Source: JAVBNN01 sp031551525 (GTDB lineage: Bacteria > Bacillota > Negativicutes > Acidaminococcales > JAISLQ01). Taken from it: a stretch of 64,000 nucleotides of DNA. This document shows, piece by piece, positions 43,087 through 51,071 of the stretch (position 1 is its first letter; every line of letters begins with the position of its first letter). A program made the position numbers and the translations under genes. The notes below the pieces were generated by a model. It was not told where the DNA came from and searched no databases. It was given only the letters and a program-made list of their open reading frames with translations. The stretch spans positions 42,668 through 106,667 of the forward strand of contig JAVBNN010000003.1 in assembly GCA_031551525.1 (NCBI GenBank), written 5' to 3'.

Positions 43087-43854
43087 TCAGTCCAGTATGT
43101 CGTTCAATGCCCACATGTTAAAGCCTGATTTGACAGCATGATCGTTCATTACGAGGTAGTTATTATTTACCCGATGCTGCACAACTCCCCAGTTCAAGCC
43201 GTAGGTTCGGCATATTTCCCGGTACGGCCGCCCATTTGCTTTCATCATATAGACAGTCCGAAAATCATTCCACCCCAATAACTGGGCAATATAGCTAGAC
43301 ATCATAAAATCCCCCAGCGTCATCCTTCTGTTGCGGGCGTAGTCGAAATCATTCCAGCCGTACCCCATCACCCGAATAATGATATTACCGTTATAATCGC
43401 TGCGCGTCCAATATTCCCTGCGTGCCCTACGGTATCCATCATCCCAGTGGCGCGGGTCGCCCTTGCCGTTTCTGTTTTCTTGGCCGTCCCGGTGTTTGTT
43501 AACCTGTTCATGGCTGCCCCGTTTTTCGTTGTCCGAGTGCCTTTTGCCATCATTTCGCTCTGGGCCGTTAAAATTTTTTCCGTCATCTTTCCCCTGCTGA
43601 TCCCGGCCAGCACCAGAAGGGATAGCTTTCCCGTTACCCCGGTCGTTACCCCGGTCGTTACCGTTTCCTGGTTTTTGCTGTTTTGTTTCTTGTCCGCTCC
43701 TGTTTTCCTGCCGACGCCCCGGCTGCTCATTTTGCCGCCGTTCATTTTGCCGCCCGCCGTTCGGCGCGGCCAATACTACCGGCGTCAGAAAAGACATGGA
43801 AAAACACATTGCCATTATTACCGCCATACATTTTACTGTTCTCGCCGCCAGCAT
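43087..43854 (-). CDS. secreted low-complexity protein, unknown
   Basis: A 255-residue exported protein. The N-terminus (about 1-30, MAVIMAMCFSMSFLTPVVLA) is a signal peptide. Residues 31-135 are low-complexity Asn/Gln/Arg/Gly/Asp/Lys (RQNERRQNEQPGRRQENRSG) with a short tandem repeat (GNDRGNDRGNG). The C-terminal 110 residues form a Trp/Tyr-rich folded-looking domain (YWTRSDYNGNIIIRVMGYGW; GLNWGVVQHRVNNNYLVMND). I recognise no family. ATG 43854 suits the GGGG ribosome site better than the ATG two codons earlier. The base-composition shift follows the repeat, not obvious transfer. Confidence 0.75.
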   Translation of the reverse strand: MLAARTVKCMAVIMAMCFSMSFLTPVVLAAPNGGRQNERRQNEQPGRRQENRSGQETKQQKPGNGNDRGNDRGNGKAIPSGAGRDQQGKDDGKNFNGPERNDGKRHSDNEKRGSHEQVNKHRDGQENRNGKGDPRHWDDGYRRARREYWTRSDYNGNIIIRVMGYGWNDFDYARNRRMTLGDFMMSSYIAQLLGWNDFRTVYMMKANGRPYREICRTYGLNWGVVQHRVNNNYLVMNDHAVKSGFNMWALNDILD

Positions 43855-43982
43855 AAACATACCCCTTTTCCAACTTTAATTTTTAAATAGATAAAATATA
43901 TATGTAGTTATTTTCGAGTTTTTTGTGTCTTCTTCCTGCCGTATTTTTGTCTTTTCTATGACGTTTTTGTGAATAAAAAGAA

Positions 43983-44014
43983 AAATAGCGAACGCTAAAA
44001 AACGTTCGCTATTT
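43983..44014 (-). terminator. terminator after the 124-residue unknown gene
   Basis: AAATAGCGAACG / CGTTCGCTATTT, a 12-bp perfect stem with an 8-nt A-rich loop, T-rich on the minus-strand exit. Confidence 0.85.
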
Positions 44015-44024
44015 GCCCATATGC

Positions 44025-44399
44025 TCACACAAATATATCTACCATGCGTTTATAAGCCATCGACGCCATGCCCGTCGGGCCAAGGGCTCCCGCTTCACGC
44101 ATTTTTTCCAGCAAACGGCTGCTAAAATACGGTTTTACGATATTCATGATCCCGCCGCGTTTGTCTAAAGTTTCCTGCCATAAGCGCCGGGCATTTTTAG
44201 AAATATCGACGATTGCCGCCGGGGAAAATGTCCCGTCGCCCGCCAGCCTGGTTTCCCGTCCGATGCGGCTGGCCTCTTCGGCAGACATTACTTCCCCCAC
44301 TCTGCGCCTTGATCCCGAATAAACCTGGCCGGAGGAAGTACTTCCTTTATTGAGGTTGCCGCTTGTTGAAGACGGCGCATTTATACCATTTTGAGCCAT
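44025..44399 (-). CDS. small hypothetical protein
   Basis: A 124-residue protein with a Ser/Gly/Asn-rich, probably disordered N-terminus (first 40 residues) and a helical C-terminus (ISKNARRLWQETLDKRGGIM; SSRLLEKMREAGALGPTGMA). No signal peptide or motif. Ribosome site AAGGAGGG. It follows the 195-residue exported protein by 22 nt and ends at a terminator, so it closes a three-gene operon. A flagellar rod-binding resemblance was considered but is not convincing. Confidence 0.7.
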   Translation of the reverse strand: MAQNGINAPSSTSGNLNKGSTSSGQVYSGSRRRVGEVMSAEEASRIGRETRLAGDGTFSPAAIVDISKNARRLWQETLDKRGGIMNIVKPYFSSRLLEKMREAGALGPTGMASMAYKRMVDIFV

Positions 44400-44421
44400 T
44401 GCAGGCCCTCCTTGCGCTATA

Positions 44422-45009
44422 TCAGGCCGCCGGTTTTTCTATTCTCGGCAGTTGAGTTTTGAAATACATGATTATATCAGTCAGCTTGTCTATGGAAACT
44501 TCATCGGCCGGAGTGCTATTGCCCCAGGCACGCGTTTCGTTATAATACACATTTTTGTAGAGATACTGTCCGTCCGCTTTTCGCCAGGCGGTAACGTCCA
44601 TCCTGACGATTACCTGCTGCACGGTGTCTCCCCAGGGAGAAAAAGAGTCTATCGTCCATTCGTCCATCCGGTCTACCCATATGGCAATGACCAGCTCGGC
44701 CGGTATACGGGCGGCTATGGACGCCAGCTGTTCTTTTTTCAGAAATGGCCGTTTTTTGTCAAGCGGGGGAAGGTTGTTTCCGAGGGCGGCGTTTACTTCT
44801 TCCTGCGGCAATACTTTATAGTCCGGGAAGTTAAAGCTGCGTTTTACCCGCGTCTGCCACTGCGCGACCAGTTCCGGCTCAACTTCGCCCGAACGGTCTA
44901 TGACTACCATCGCGACCGGGTCTTCGGCAAAAGCATCCGCCCCGTGTGGCGACATGCCCAAACATAAAACTACAGCAAACAAAGACAGCGCTACTTTAAA
45001 CAGTTGCAT
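44422..45009 (-). CDS. exported hypothetical protein
   Basis: A 195-residue protein with a clear signal peptide (1-28, LFKVALSLFAVVLCLGMSPHGADA) and one mixed alpha/beta domain. SIAARIPAELVIAIWVDRMD and DTVQQVIVRMDVTAWRKADGQYLY suggest a periplasmic domain like those that collect small envelope or secretion components, but no family is recognised. No lipobox. Ribosome site AGGAGG. Middle gene of the 45380-44025 operon. Confidence 0.75.
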   Translation of the reverse strand: MQLFKVALSLFAVVLCLGMSPHGADAFAEDPVAMVVIDRSGEVEPELVAQWQTRVKRSFNFPDYKVLPQEEVNAALGNNLPPLDKKRPFLKKEQLASIAARIPAELVIAIWVDRMDEWTIDSFSPWGDTVQQVIVRMDVTAWRKADGQYLYKNVYYNETRAWGNSTPADEVSIDKLTDIIMYFKTQLPRIEKPAA

Positions 45010-45038
45010 GACTTTACGCCTCCTGATCTTTATAGTGC

Positions 45039-45380
45039 CTATATTGCCACTACACGCACAAAGTTGACGTTGAACGCTTTTTCGATATGAGGGATATATT
45101 TTGCTTCTATATTTGTCCGATGTACTTGTTTGTCTGTCACCAGCATCACCGTGGTTTCGTTTCTGCGCAAACTTTGCAGGCAGTTGATGTATTTATCAAA
45201 TTCTTCCACTCCCATGCTCTCTTTGAGTTTCAAAAGACTTTCCAGCATGTGTGGCTGTTCTTTGGCTATGCGCTCCTCCAGTGGTGTAAACTGCTCGGTC
45301 ACCACCCGTGCGCGGGCTTCCTGTGGTATGGCGGAGTGTTTTTCTTCCTGTTCACCCGGAACTATAAGGTCTTTTCTCAT
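45039..45380 (-). CDS. small protein, weakly DnaA-domain-I-like
   Basis: A 113-residue cytoplasmic protein. Its second half (SLLKLKESMGVEEFDKYINC, then NETTVMLVTDKQVHRTNIEA and YIPHIEKAF) recalls the layout of DnaA N-terminal domain I: helix, F-x-x-W/Y, strand, a segment ending before Y-x-x-x-I, then a last strand (NFVRVVAI). The match is by eye and weak; no AAA+ or DNA-binding domain follows. First gene of a three-gene operon, ribosome site AAGGAGG. Function unknown. Confidence 0.65.
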   Translation of the reverse strand: MRKDLIVPGEQEEKHSAIPQEARARVVTEQFTPLEERIAKEQPHMLESLLKLKESMGVEEFDKYINCLQSLRRNETTVMLVTDKQVHRTNIEAKYIPHIEKAFNVNFVRVVAI

Positions 45381-45548
45381 AGCTTCCTCCTTTTATCCAC
45401 CGGGGCAGGAACCCGGTATTTTTATCATTTATTATATATAATTATATTGCACTCACTGTCCTAGCGTCAAGCAAAGAGGATTTTTTACAAAAATGGCGAA
45501 TTATTTAGATTTAATGTATTGAAACCAACTAAAACAGGAGTGATAAGC

Positions 45549-46007
45549 GTGTCTTTTGTACAAGAATTCAAGGATTTTGCTTTAAAGGGAAATGTGGCCG
45601 ATATGGCCATAGGTGTTGTCATAGGCGGAGCTTTTGGCAAAATAGTTACCTCTATGGTCAATAACATCATCATGCCGCCGCTTGGCCTTTTAATGGGCAA
45701 GGTGGATTTTTCAAATCTTTTTATCAATCTTTCGAGCCATCATGTCACCACTGTAGCAGAAGCGCAAAAACTTGGCGTACCGGTGTTATCCTATGGACTT
45801 TTTTTAAATTCGGTGCTGGATTTTATTATTATAGCAATGGCTATATTTATCGTTATAAAGCAGCTCAACAGATTTAAAACCCCGGCCTGCGAAGTGCCTG
45901 CCGATACTAAAGAGTGTCCCTTTTGCATGACTTCGATAAATATCAAAGCTGTCCGCTGCCCTAGTTGCACCTCTGAACTCCCTGCCCAAGAGGCTATCTC
46001 TAACTAG
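45549..46007 (+). CDS. mscL: large-conductance mechanosensitive channel with zinc-ribbon tail
   Basis: MscL opens under membrane tension to release solutes on hypo-osmotic shock. The 152-residue protein has the N-terminal helix, TM1 with the gate (NVADMAIGVVIGGAFGKIV), TM2 (LNSVLDFIIIAMAIFIVIKQL) and, unusually, a C-terminal CPFC..CPSC pair (zinc ribbon). The start is GTG 45549 behind ACAGGAG at 8 nt; an in-frame ATG ten codons earlier has no ribosome site. The CNNM gene starts 19 nt downstream. Confidence 0.95.
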   Translation: MSFVQEFKDFALKGNVADMAIGVVIGGAFGKIVTSMVNNIIMPPLGLLMGKVDFSNLFINLSSHHVTTVAEAQKLGVPVLSYGLFLNSVLDFIIIAMAIFIVIKQLNRFKTPACEVPADTKECPFCMTSINIKAVRCPSCTSELPAQEAISN

Positions 46008-46025
46008 GAGGCTGTTATTTTCACC

Positions 46026-47336
46026 GTGAATTTTTTACTGGTCATAGCTAATATCATAGCGGTTTTTTTACTGGTCGCGCTCAACGGTTTTTTTGTCGCG
46101 GCAGAGTTTTCTATGGTGAAAATCCGCATAGGACGCCTCGATACACTTATACGCGAAGGCAACCAACAAGCCCACTACGCTCGAGAAGTGACACTTCATA
46201 TGGATGCCTACCTGTCGGCCTGCCAGCTAGGCATCACGCTCGCTTCACTTGGTCTTGGCTGGATAGGCGAGCCGGCGGTCGCGGAAATGATCAGTCCGTT
46301 TTTAAAAACATTTGGCCTGGGCAAAGAGGCGGTTACAACTATTTCGTTTGTCATAGCGTTTTCCATTATAACCGCTCTTCATATAATACTCGGCGAATTA
46401 GTGCCAAAAACTCTGTCTATCCAACGAGCCGAGCGCGTTACGCTAATCACTTCACAGCCTCTTATAATTTTTTATAAAATGATGTACCCCTTTATCTGGC
46501 TGCTGAATAGTATTTCCAACCGGCTCATTTCACGCATGGGTATCGATCCTTCCGCTACCCACGAGAGTGCCCATTCCGACGTCGAGCTGCGCGAATTGAT
46601 GGAGGAAAGCCATAAAAGCGGCCTCATCGACCATACCGAAATGACTTTGATGGACAATGTTTTTGACCTCACTGACCGTACTGCCAGGGAGATAATGATC
46701 CCCCGCACGGAGATGGTCTGCCTGTACGGCAACCGGCCTTTTGCCGAAAATCTCGAAATAGCGCTGGACGAACAGATAACGCGTTATCCGGTGTGCATGC
46801 CCGACAAGGACAATATCACAGGTTTTGTGCATATAAAAGATATTTTGACTATACTGGCCCGCAAGCAGAAGGAAGATATCGGCCGGATCATCAGGCCGCT
46901 CACCACTGTGCCTGAGACCATTCCGGTAACCGACTTGTTAAAGCAAATGCAAAAAGAAGGCAGCCAAATTGTCCTTTTGATAGATGAATACGGCGGTACC
47001 GCCGGCATCGTCACTTTAGAGGATATAATAGAGGAAATCTTCGGCGAAATACAGGATGAATTCGACGAAGAACGTGAGCCTATAGAAAAAGTATTTGACG
47101 GCTATTCGGTGGACGGCTTGGTGCTTATAGAGGATGTAAACAATCTTTTATCCCTGGCATTAGACAGGGAAGTGGCTGATACCATAGGAGGCTGGCTCTA
47201 CTGCCAGCTAGGCGTCGACCCTGCGGTCGGGCAGTCTTTCAATGAATCCGGCTATGCCTTTACCGTGGAAAATGTGGACAATCTTCGAATAGCGAGGGTC
47301 GGCATAAACCGCCTCGAAGAAAATGCTATTGAATAA
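46026..47336 (+). CDS. CNNM/CorC family (hemolysin-like) transport protein
   Basis: A 436-residue membrane protein of the CNNM/CorB-CorC family linked to Mg2+ or other cation efflux. An N-terminal DUF21 domain with about three or four spans (1-190; NGFFVAAEFSMVKIR; LGELVPKTLSIQ) is followed by two CBS domains (about 205-335; REIMIPRTEMVCL; LIDEYGGTAGIVTLEDIIEE) and a C-terminal CorC_HlyC domain (345-430). The GTG start has a long spacing from AGGAGG, so the start is uncertain by a few codons. Follows mscL by 19 nt. Confidence 0.92.
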   Translation: MNFLLVIANIIAVFLLVALNGFFVAAEFSMVKIRIGRLDTLIREGNQQAHYAREVTLHMDAYLSACQLGITLASLGLGWIGEPAVAEMISPFLKTFGLGKEAVTTISFVIAFSIITALHIILGELVPKTLSIQRAERVTLITSQPLIIFYKMMYPFIWLLNSISNRLISRMGIDPSATHESAHSDVELRELMEESHKSGLIDHTEMTLMDNVFDLTDRTAREIMIPRTEMVCLYGNRPFAENLEIALDEQITRYPVCMPDKDNITGFVHIKDILTILARKQKEDIGRIIRPLTTVPETIPVTDLLKQMQKEGSQIVLLIDEYGGTAGIVTLEDIIEEIFGEIQDEFDEEREPIEKVFDGYSVDGLVLIEDVNNLLSLALDREVADTIGGWLYCQLGVDPAVGQSFNESGYAFTVENVDNLRIARVGINRLEENAIE

Positions 47337-47475
47337 TATATGCCCACCCGTTTTCCCAGTGAGCCGGTTCAGGAGAAAGGGTTGTTTAGTAACTGTTGTA
47401 TATGATAGAGGGAAAGCGGGTAGTGATACAGAATAGAATATCTAGTGCAGAATATATTTTGTTTGGAGTACCTGT

Positions 47476-48786
47476 ATGAATTCCCTTAACCTGGAAATCA
47501 GACAAAATCTTAATATGACGCAGCAACTGGTACAGGCGGTGACCATACTGGCCATGTCGGGACAAGAACTCAACGATATGGTCGATAAAGAGTTGTTGGA
47601 AAATCCCGTTTTGGAGTTGACCGACAATACGGCTAATCTGCGTCTTGACGACAGATGGCAACAGCACTACCGCCAAAGCGAAGACAGCGAAGCTTTTTAT
47701 GCCCTGGCGGAAAATCCGGAAAATTTGCAGGATTTCCTGATTGACCAGGCTGCTCTTTGCATAAAGAGCGAACAGGAACGAGCTATCGCCAACTATATAA
47801 TAGGTTCCCTGAATGAAAGTGGTTATTTAGAGCAATCACTGGCTGTAATAGCCAAAAAATTTTCGGTTACAACAAAAGAAGTCGACTGCGTCAGAAAAAT
47901 CATTCAAGAGTTAGAGCCGATCGGTTTTGCTTCTTTGAATATGCAGGAGTTTTTACTCTTGCAGCTGTCTAAAAAAGAGGAGGATGAAAAAATTCTCCTT
48001 GCGATAACTATTATCGAAGATTATTTGACTGCCCTCTCGGAGGAAGATTTTGAGCGCATCAGCCTGGCTACAGGCAAAAGCCTCGCGCTGGTAGAAGAGG
48101 CCGCCCAGATCATCCGCCAGCTCACCCCCCGCCCGGTCAACGCCTGGTTGGGCAAATCCGGCATGCAGTACATCACCCCTGATATAATGATAGAAAAAGT
48201 CGATAACAAGTATGTCGTTTCGTTAAATCCCATATATACCCGCACTTTGCGCATTCAGGACGAGTATTCCAAGCTGCGCAAAACAGTGGACAGCGATACG
48301 AAAAAATATCTTAGTAAAAATATCCGCTCGGCAGCCTGGATAATCCAGTGTCTCGATCAGCGCGAAAAAACCATCCGCAAGATAAGCGGCCTGTTAGTAG
48401 ATTTGCAATATGATTTTTTGGAACAAGGCCCCTTGCACATGAAGCCGCTCACCCTTAAAGAAGTAGCCAAACTGGCCGGTGTACACGAGTCTACGGTCAG
48501 CCGCACTTTAAGCAACAAATATGCCCAAACGCCGCACGGCACCATTCCCCTAAAGGCATTTTTCCCTTCCGGGATCGCCTGTAGCAACGGCAATAAAGTG
48601 AATTCCACCAACATTCAAAAACGCATCGCGGAAATCATAAAGACCTTACCCAAAGCCAGCGACCAAAAAATATCGGAAATACTCTCTCAGGAGGGCATTT
48701 ACATGGCGCGGCGCACAGTCGCCAAATACCGCGACCTGCTCGGCCTTAAGTCTTCTTTTAACCGTAAAAAAGTTGACAAGCAATAG
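47476..48786 (+). CDS. rpoN: RNA polymerase sigma-54 factor
   Basis: A 436-residue sigma-54. Region I is Gln/Leu-rich (LNMTQQLVQAVTILAMSGQE), contacting activators. The core-binding region follows, then the DNA-binding part with an HTH (TLKEVAKLAGVHESTVSR) and the RpoN box ARRTVAKYRD (about 411-420) that reads the -24 element. It serves promoters such as the one at 36588. Ribosome site TTTGGAG. The tyrS promoter overlaps its last codons. Confidence 0.97.
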   Translation: MNSLNLEIRQNLNMTQQLVQAVTILAMSGQELNDMVDKELLENPVLELTDNTANLRLDDRWQQHYRQSEDSEAFYALAENPENLQDFLIDQAALCIKSEQERAIANYIIGSLNESGYLEQSLAVIAKKFSVTTKEVDCVRKIIQELEPIGFASLNMQEFLLLQLSKKEEDEKILLAITIIEDYLTALSEEDFERISLATGKSLALVEEAAQIIRQLTPRPVNAWLGKSGMQYITPDIMIEKVDNKYVVSLNPIYTRTLRIQDEYSKLRKTVDSDTKKYLSKNIRSAAWIIQCLDQREKTIRKISGLLVDLQYDFLEQGPLHMKPLTLKEVAKLAGVHESTVSRTLSNKYAQTPHGTIPLKAFFPSGIACSNGNKVNSTNIQKRIAEIIKTLPKASDQKISEILSQEGIYMARRTVAKYRDLLGLKSSFNRKKVDKQ

Positions 48787-48801
48787 ACTTCCTGTTATAG
48801 T
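48773..48801 (+). promoter_or_regulatory. promoter of T-box tyrS
   Basis: TTGACA (48773-48778) and TATAGT (48796-48801), 17-bp spacing, overlapping the rpoN stop codon. Confidence 0.85.
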
Positions 48802-48809
48802 TTTGGCAA

Positions 48810-49056
48810 ATCCATATTGTTTGGCGCTATGAAAGGGCCTAGTAGCCGGGATATGTTTTCTCAAGAGAGCCGGGGGTGCTGTGACCCGGTGAAAACATCC
48901 CCTGCGAATACCCCCCGGAGCAGTACACCGATAAGTAGGCTGTACCGTATTCCTTCGATACAGGAAATGAAGATGCCTTTTGGCAATAAGGGTGGTACCG
49001 CGGATTTTCGCCCCTTTCCATACTGGACGTAGCCAGTTTGGAGAGGGCTTTTTTAT
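48810..49056 (+). ncRNA. T-box leader (Tyr) upstream of tyrS
   Basis: The T-box AGGGTGGTACCGCGG is at 48989-49003. The terminator GCCCCTTTCC..GGAGAGGGC with six T lies at about 49008-49056. Stem I begins near GGGCCTAGTAGCC, with AAGAGAGCCGGGGGTGCTG typical of its lower part. TAC at 48924-48926 (CAGTACACCG) is the likely Tyr specifier. Controls tyrS by uncharged tRNA-Tyr. Confidence 0.93.
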
Positions 49057-49079
49057 TTTAAAATCAGGAGGTTAGTTGT

Positions 49080-50300
49080 ATGTCCGCATTTGATGTGTTA
49101 GAGGAACGTGGGTTTATCCAGCAAATGTCACACGAGGAAGAGATCAGGGAGCTTTTGTCCAGGGAAAAAATCACCTTTTATATAGGTTTTGATCCCACCG
49201 CCGACAGCCTCCATGTCGGACATTTTATCGCCCTCATGGCGATGAGCCACATGCAGCGGGCCGGGCATCGTCCGATATGCCTTTTGGGCGGCGGCACCGC
49301 CATGGTAGGCGACCCCAGCGGCAAAGACAGTATGCGCCGCATCATGACCAAAGAAGAGATCCAGCATAACGCCGACTGTTTCAAAAAACAAATGGCCAAA
49401 TTTATCGACTTTAACGATGATAAGGCCATCATGGCCAATAATGCCGATTGGCTTTTAAAACTCAATTATATAGAACTTCTGCGCGAAGTTGGCGCGCACT
49501 TTTCGGTCAACCGCATGCTCACAGCGGAATGTTTCAAGCAACGCATGGAAAAAGGACTGTCTTTCTTCGAATTCAACTATATGATCATGCAGTCCTACGA
49601 TTTTTGGGAACTAAACCGCCGCTATGACTGCGTATTGCAGATGGGCGGCGACGACCAGTGGTCCAATATCCTGGCCGGTATGGAACTTATCCGCCGCAAG
49701 GAAGGAAAACCGGCTTTTTGCCTGACCTGCAAGCTACTGACCACCAGTGAAGGCAAAAAAATGGGTAAAACAGAAAAAGGCGCTCTCTGGCTGGACCCGG
49801 AAAAAACCAGTCCGTATGATTTTTACCAGTACTGGCGTAATATTGATGATGCGGATGTTGAGCAGTGCCTGGCGCTTCTTACTTACCTGCCGATGGATGA
49901 AGTGCGTCGGCTGGGCGAGTTGCGTGATGCGGCAATAAATGAAGCCAAAAAGGTGCTTGCCTATGAAGTAACCAGTCTGGTACACAGCAAAGAAGATGCG
50001 GCAAAAGCTCAGCAGGCTGCCGCTGCTTTGTTTGGCGGCGGCGGCAGTATGGACAATGTCCCCACCGTAACTATTACTCCGGCACAAGCCCAAGAGAAGA
50101 TCATCGACCTCCTGGCAGCAACCGGCCTTGCGACCAGCAAAGGCGAGGCGCGGCGCCTGATCGCCGGCGGCGGCTTATATCTCGGTGAAGAAAAGATCAC
50201 CGACGCGGACTACGCCCTCTCCCCTGCCCTGTTTGACGCCAATAAAAGCCTTCTGCTCCGCAAGGGTAAAAAAACTTATCACAGGCTGATAATAGAATAA
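49080..50300 (+). CDS. tyrS: tyrosyl-tRNA synthetase
   Basis: A 406-residue class I synthetase. The HIGH-like motif is HVGH (45-48) and the KMSKS-like motif is KKMGKT (about 227-232), which mark the TyrZ-like branch (HVGH, KMGKT) rather than the classical HLGH/KFGKT. A C-terminal S4 RNA-binding domain (about 345-406; ATGLATSKGEARRLIAGGGL) is present. Ribosome site AGGAGG. Confidence 0.96.
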   Translation: MSAFDVLEERGFIQQMSHEEEIRELLSREKITFYIGFDPTADSLHVGHFIALMAMSHMQRAGHRPICLLGGGTAMVGDPSGKDSMRRIMTKEEIQHNADCFKKQMAKFIDFNDDKAIMANNADWLLKLNYIELLREVGAHFSVNRMLTAECFKQRMEKGLSFFEFNYMIMQSYDFWELNRRYDCVLQMGGDDQWSNILAGMELIRRKEGKPAFCLTCKLLTTSEGKKMGKTEKGALWLDPEKTSPYDFYQYWRNIDDADVEQCLALLTYLPMDEVRRLGELRDAAINEAKKVLAYEVTSLVHSKEDAAKAQQAAAALFGGGGSMDNVPTVTITPAQAQEKIIDLLAATGLATSKGEARRLIAGGGLYLGEEKITDADYALSPALFDANKSLLLRKGKKTYHRLIIE

Positions 50301-50307
50301 TTTTTTT

Positions 50308-50340
50308 AATTCAAAGTTAATGACTTGACTTTGAATTTTA
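50308..50340 (+). terminator. terminator after tyrS
   Basis: AATTCAAAGT / ACTTTGAATT stem with a 10-nt loop and a short T-run (TTTTAT). Its right arm overlaps the -35 region of the next promoter. Confidence 0.6.
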
Positions 50341-50353
50341 TGGGTGTTATACT
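50325..50353 (+). promoter_or_regulatory. promoter of DUF3793-flavodoxin operon
   Basis: TTGACT (50325-50330) and TATACT (50348-50353), 17-bp spacing. Confidence 0.75.
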
Positions 50354-50362
50354 TTAAATAAA

Positions 50363-50427
50363 GTTAGTGATGGCTAACAACATTACTGACTATTTTTTCT
50401 GGCAATAAGTTAGTCTATTATAACTAA
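50363..50427. promoter_or_regulatory. two candidate metal-repressor operators
   Basis: GTTAG-TGATGG-CTAAC (50363-50378) and TTAGT..ACTAA (50410-50427) lie just downstream of the promoter. The GTTAG/CTAAC arms resemble DtxR/IdeR-type half-sites, though the 6-bp spacing is longer than the classical box. Iron control would suit a flavodoxin gene. The regulator is not in the window. Confidence 0.5.
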
Positions 50428-50446
50428 TTCTCAAAGGAGTACTATT

Positions 50447-51052
50447 GTGCCGGAAACTTTGCATTTTTTTAATCATTTGACCACTTGTGGGCAGGAAGAG
50501 TCTCTTCGCAAGCTTGTCGTTTACACAGTGGCGCCCGTACTCCAAAAAGCAAAACCGGCAGAACTGGTAATGCTTGATAAAAAAAAATTTGGACGGTTGT
50601 GGATAAATAATAAAATTGCCCTGCTGAAAAAATTACGGTTGTGTTGCCGGGAACTGCGCCGTTCCGAACAAAGTATTTCTCTATTGTTTTATGATCCTAC
50701 CCTTTTGCGCTGCACTTTGTGCCGCCAAGGTTGCCGCAGCCTACTTACAGAACTGGGCTACTGCGAAACAGCAAGCGTCAAAGGCCTGCTGGGCAGGTTG
50801 GAAAGCCGACTGGGCAAGGATAATTTTCCGCATGAGATCGGACTGTTTCTCGGTTACCCGGAAGACGATGTGCGTGGATTTATCCAGTGCAAAGGGCACC
50901 ATTACCAGGCCTGCCGTTACTGGAAGGTATACAGTGATCATAAAGCTGCTTTGGAAAAGTTTCACCAACTGGACTCAATAAAAAAACATGCTGCACATAT
51001 CTTGTCCAGCCATACGGCTGGCAGTGCGATAAATCTTTTACAGGCAATTTAA
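50447..51052 (+). CDS. DUF3793 family protein
   Basis: A 201-residue protein of the DUF3793 family of anaerobic Firmicutes. The hallmark FPHEIGLFLGYPEDDVRGFI lies at about 125-144. Conserved Cys are in LRCTLCRQGCRSLL, a CxxCxxxC arrangement that could bind metal or a cluster, and in YQACRYWKVY. GTG start 8 nt after AAAGGAG. It precedes a flavodoxin by 19 nt and is preceded by metal-repressor-like palindromes, suggesting an iron-limitation or redox role. The molecular function is unknown. Confidence 0.88.
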   Translation: MPETLHFFNHLTTCGQEESLRKLVVYTVAPVLQKAKPAELVMLDKKKFGRLWINNKIALLKKLRLCCRELRRSEQSISLLFYDPTLLRCTLCRQGCRSLLTELGYCETASVKGLLGRLESRLGKDNFPHEIGLFLGYPEDDVRGFIQCKGHHYQACRYWKVYSDHKAALEKFHQLDSIKKHAAHILSSHTAGSAINLLQAI

Positions 51053-51071
51053 CGTTGATGGAGGTAACAAC

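Noticed and set aside
43640..43670. Short tandem DNA repeat (CGGTCGTTACCC twice).
   Set aside because: It encodes the GNDR repeat in a secreted protein; no spacer structure, so not CRISPR or an attachment site.
44025..44399. Flagellar rod-binding (FlgJ-like) identity.
   Set aside because: Only a vague helical similarity, and no other flagellar genes nearby.
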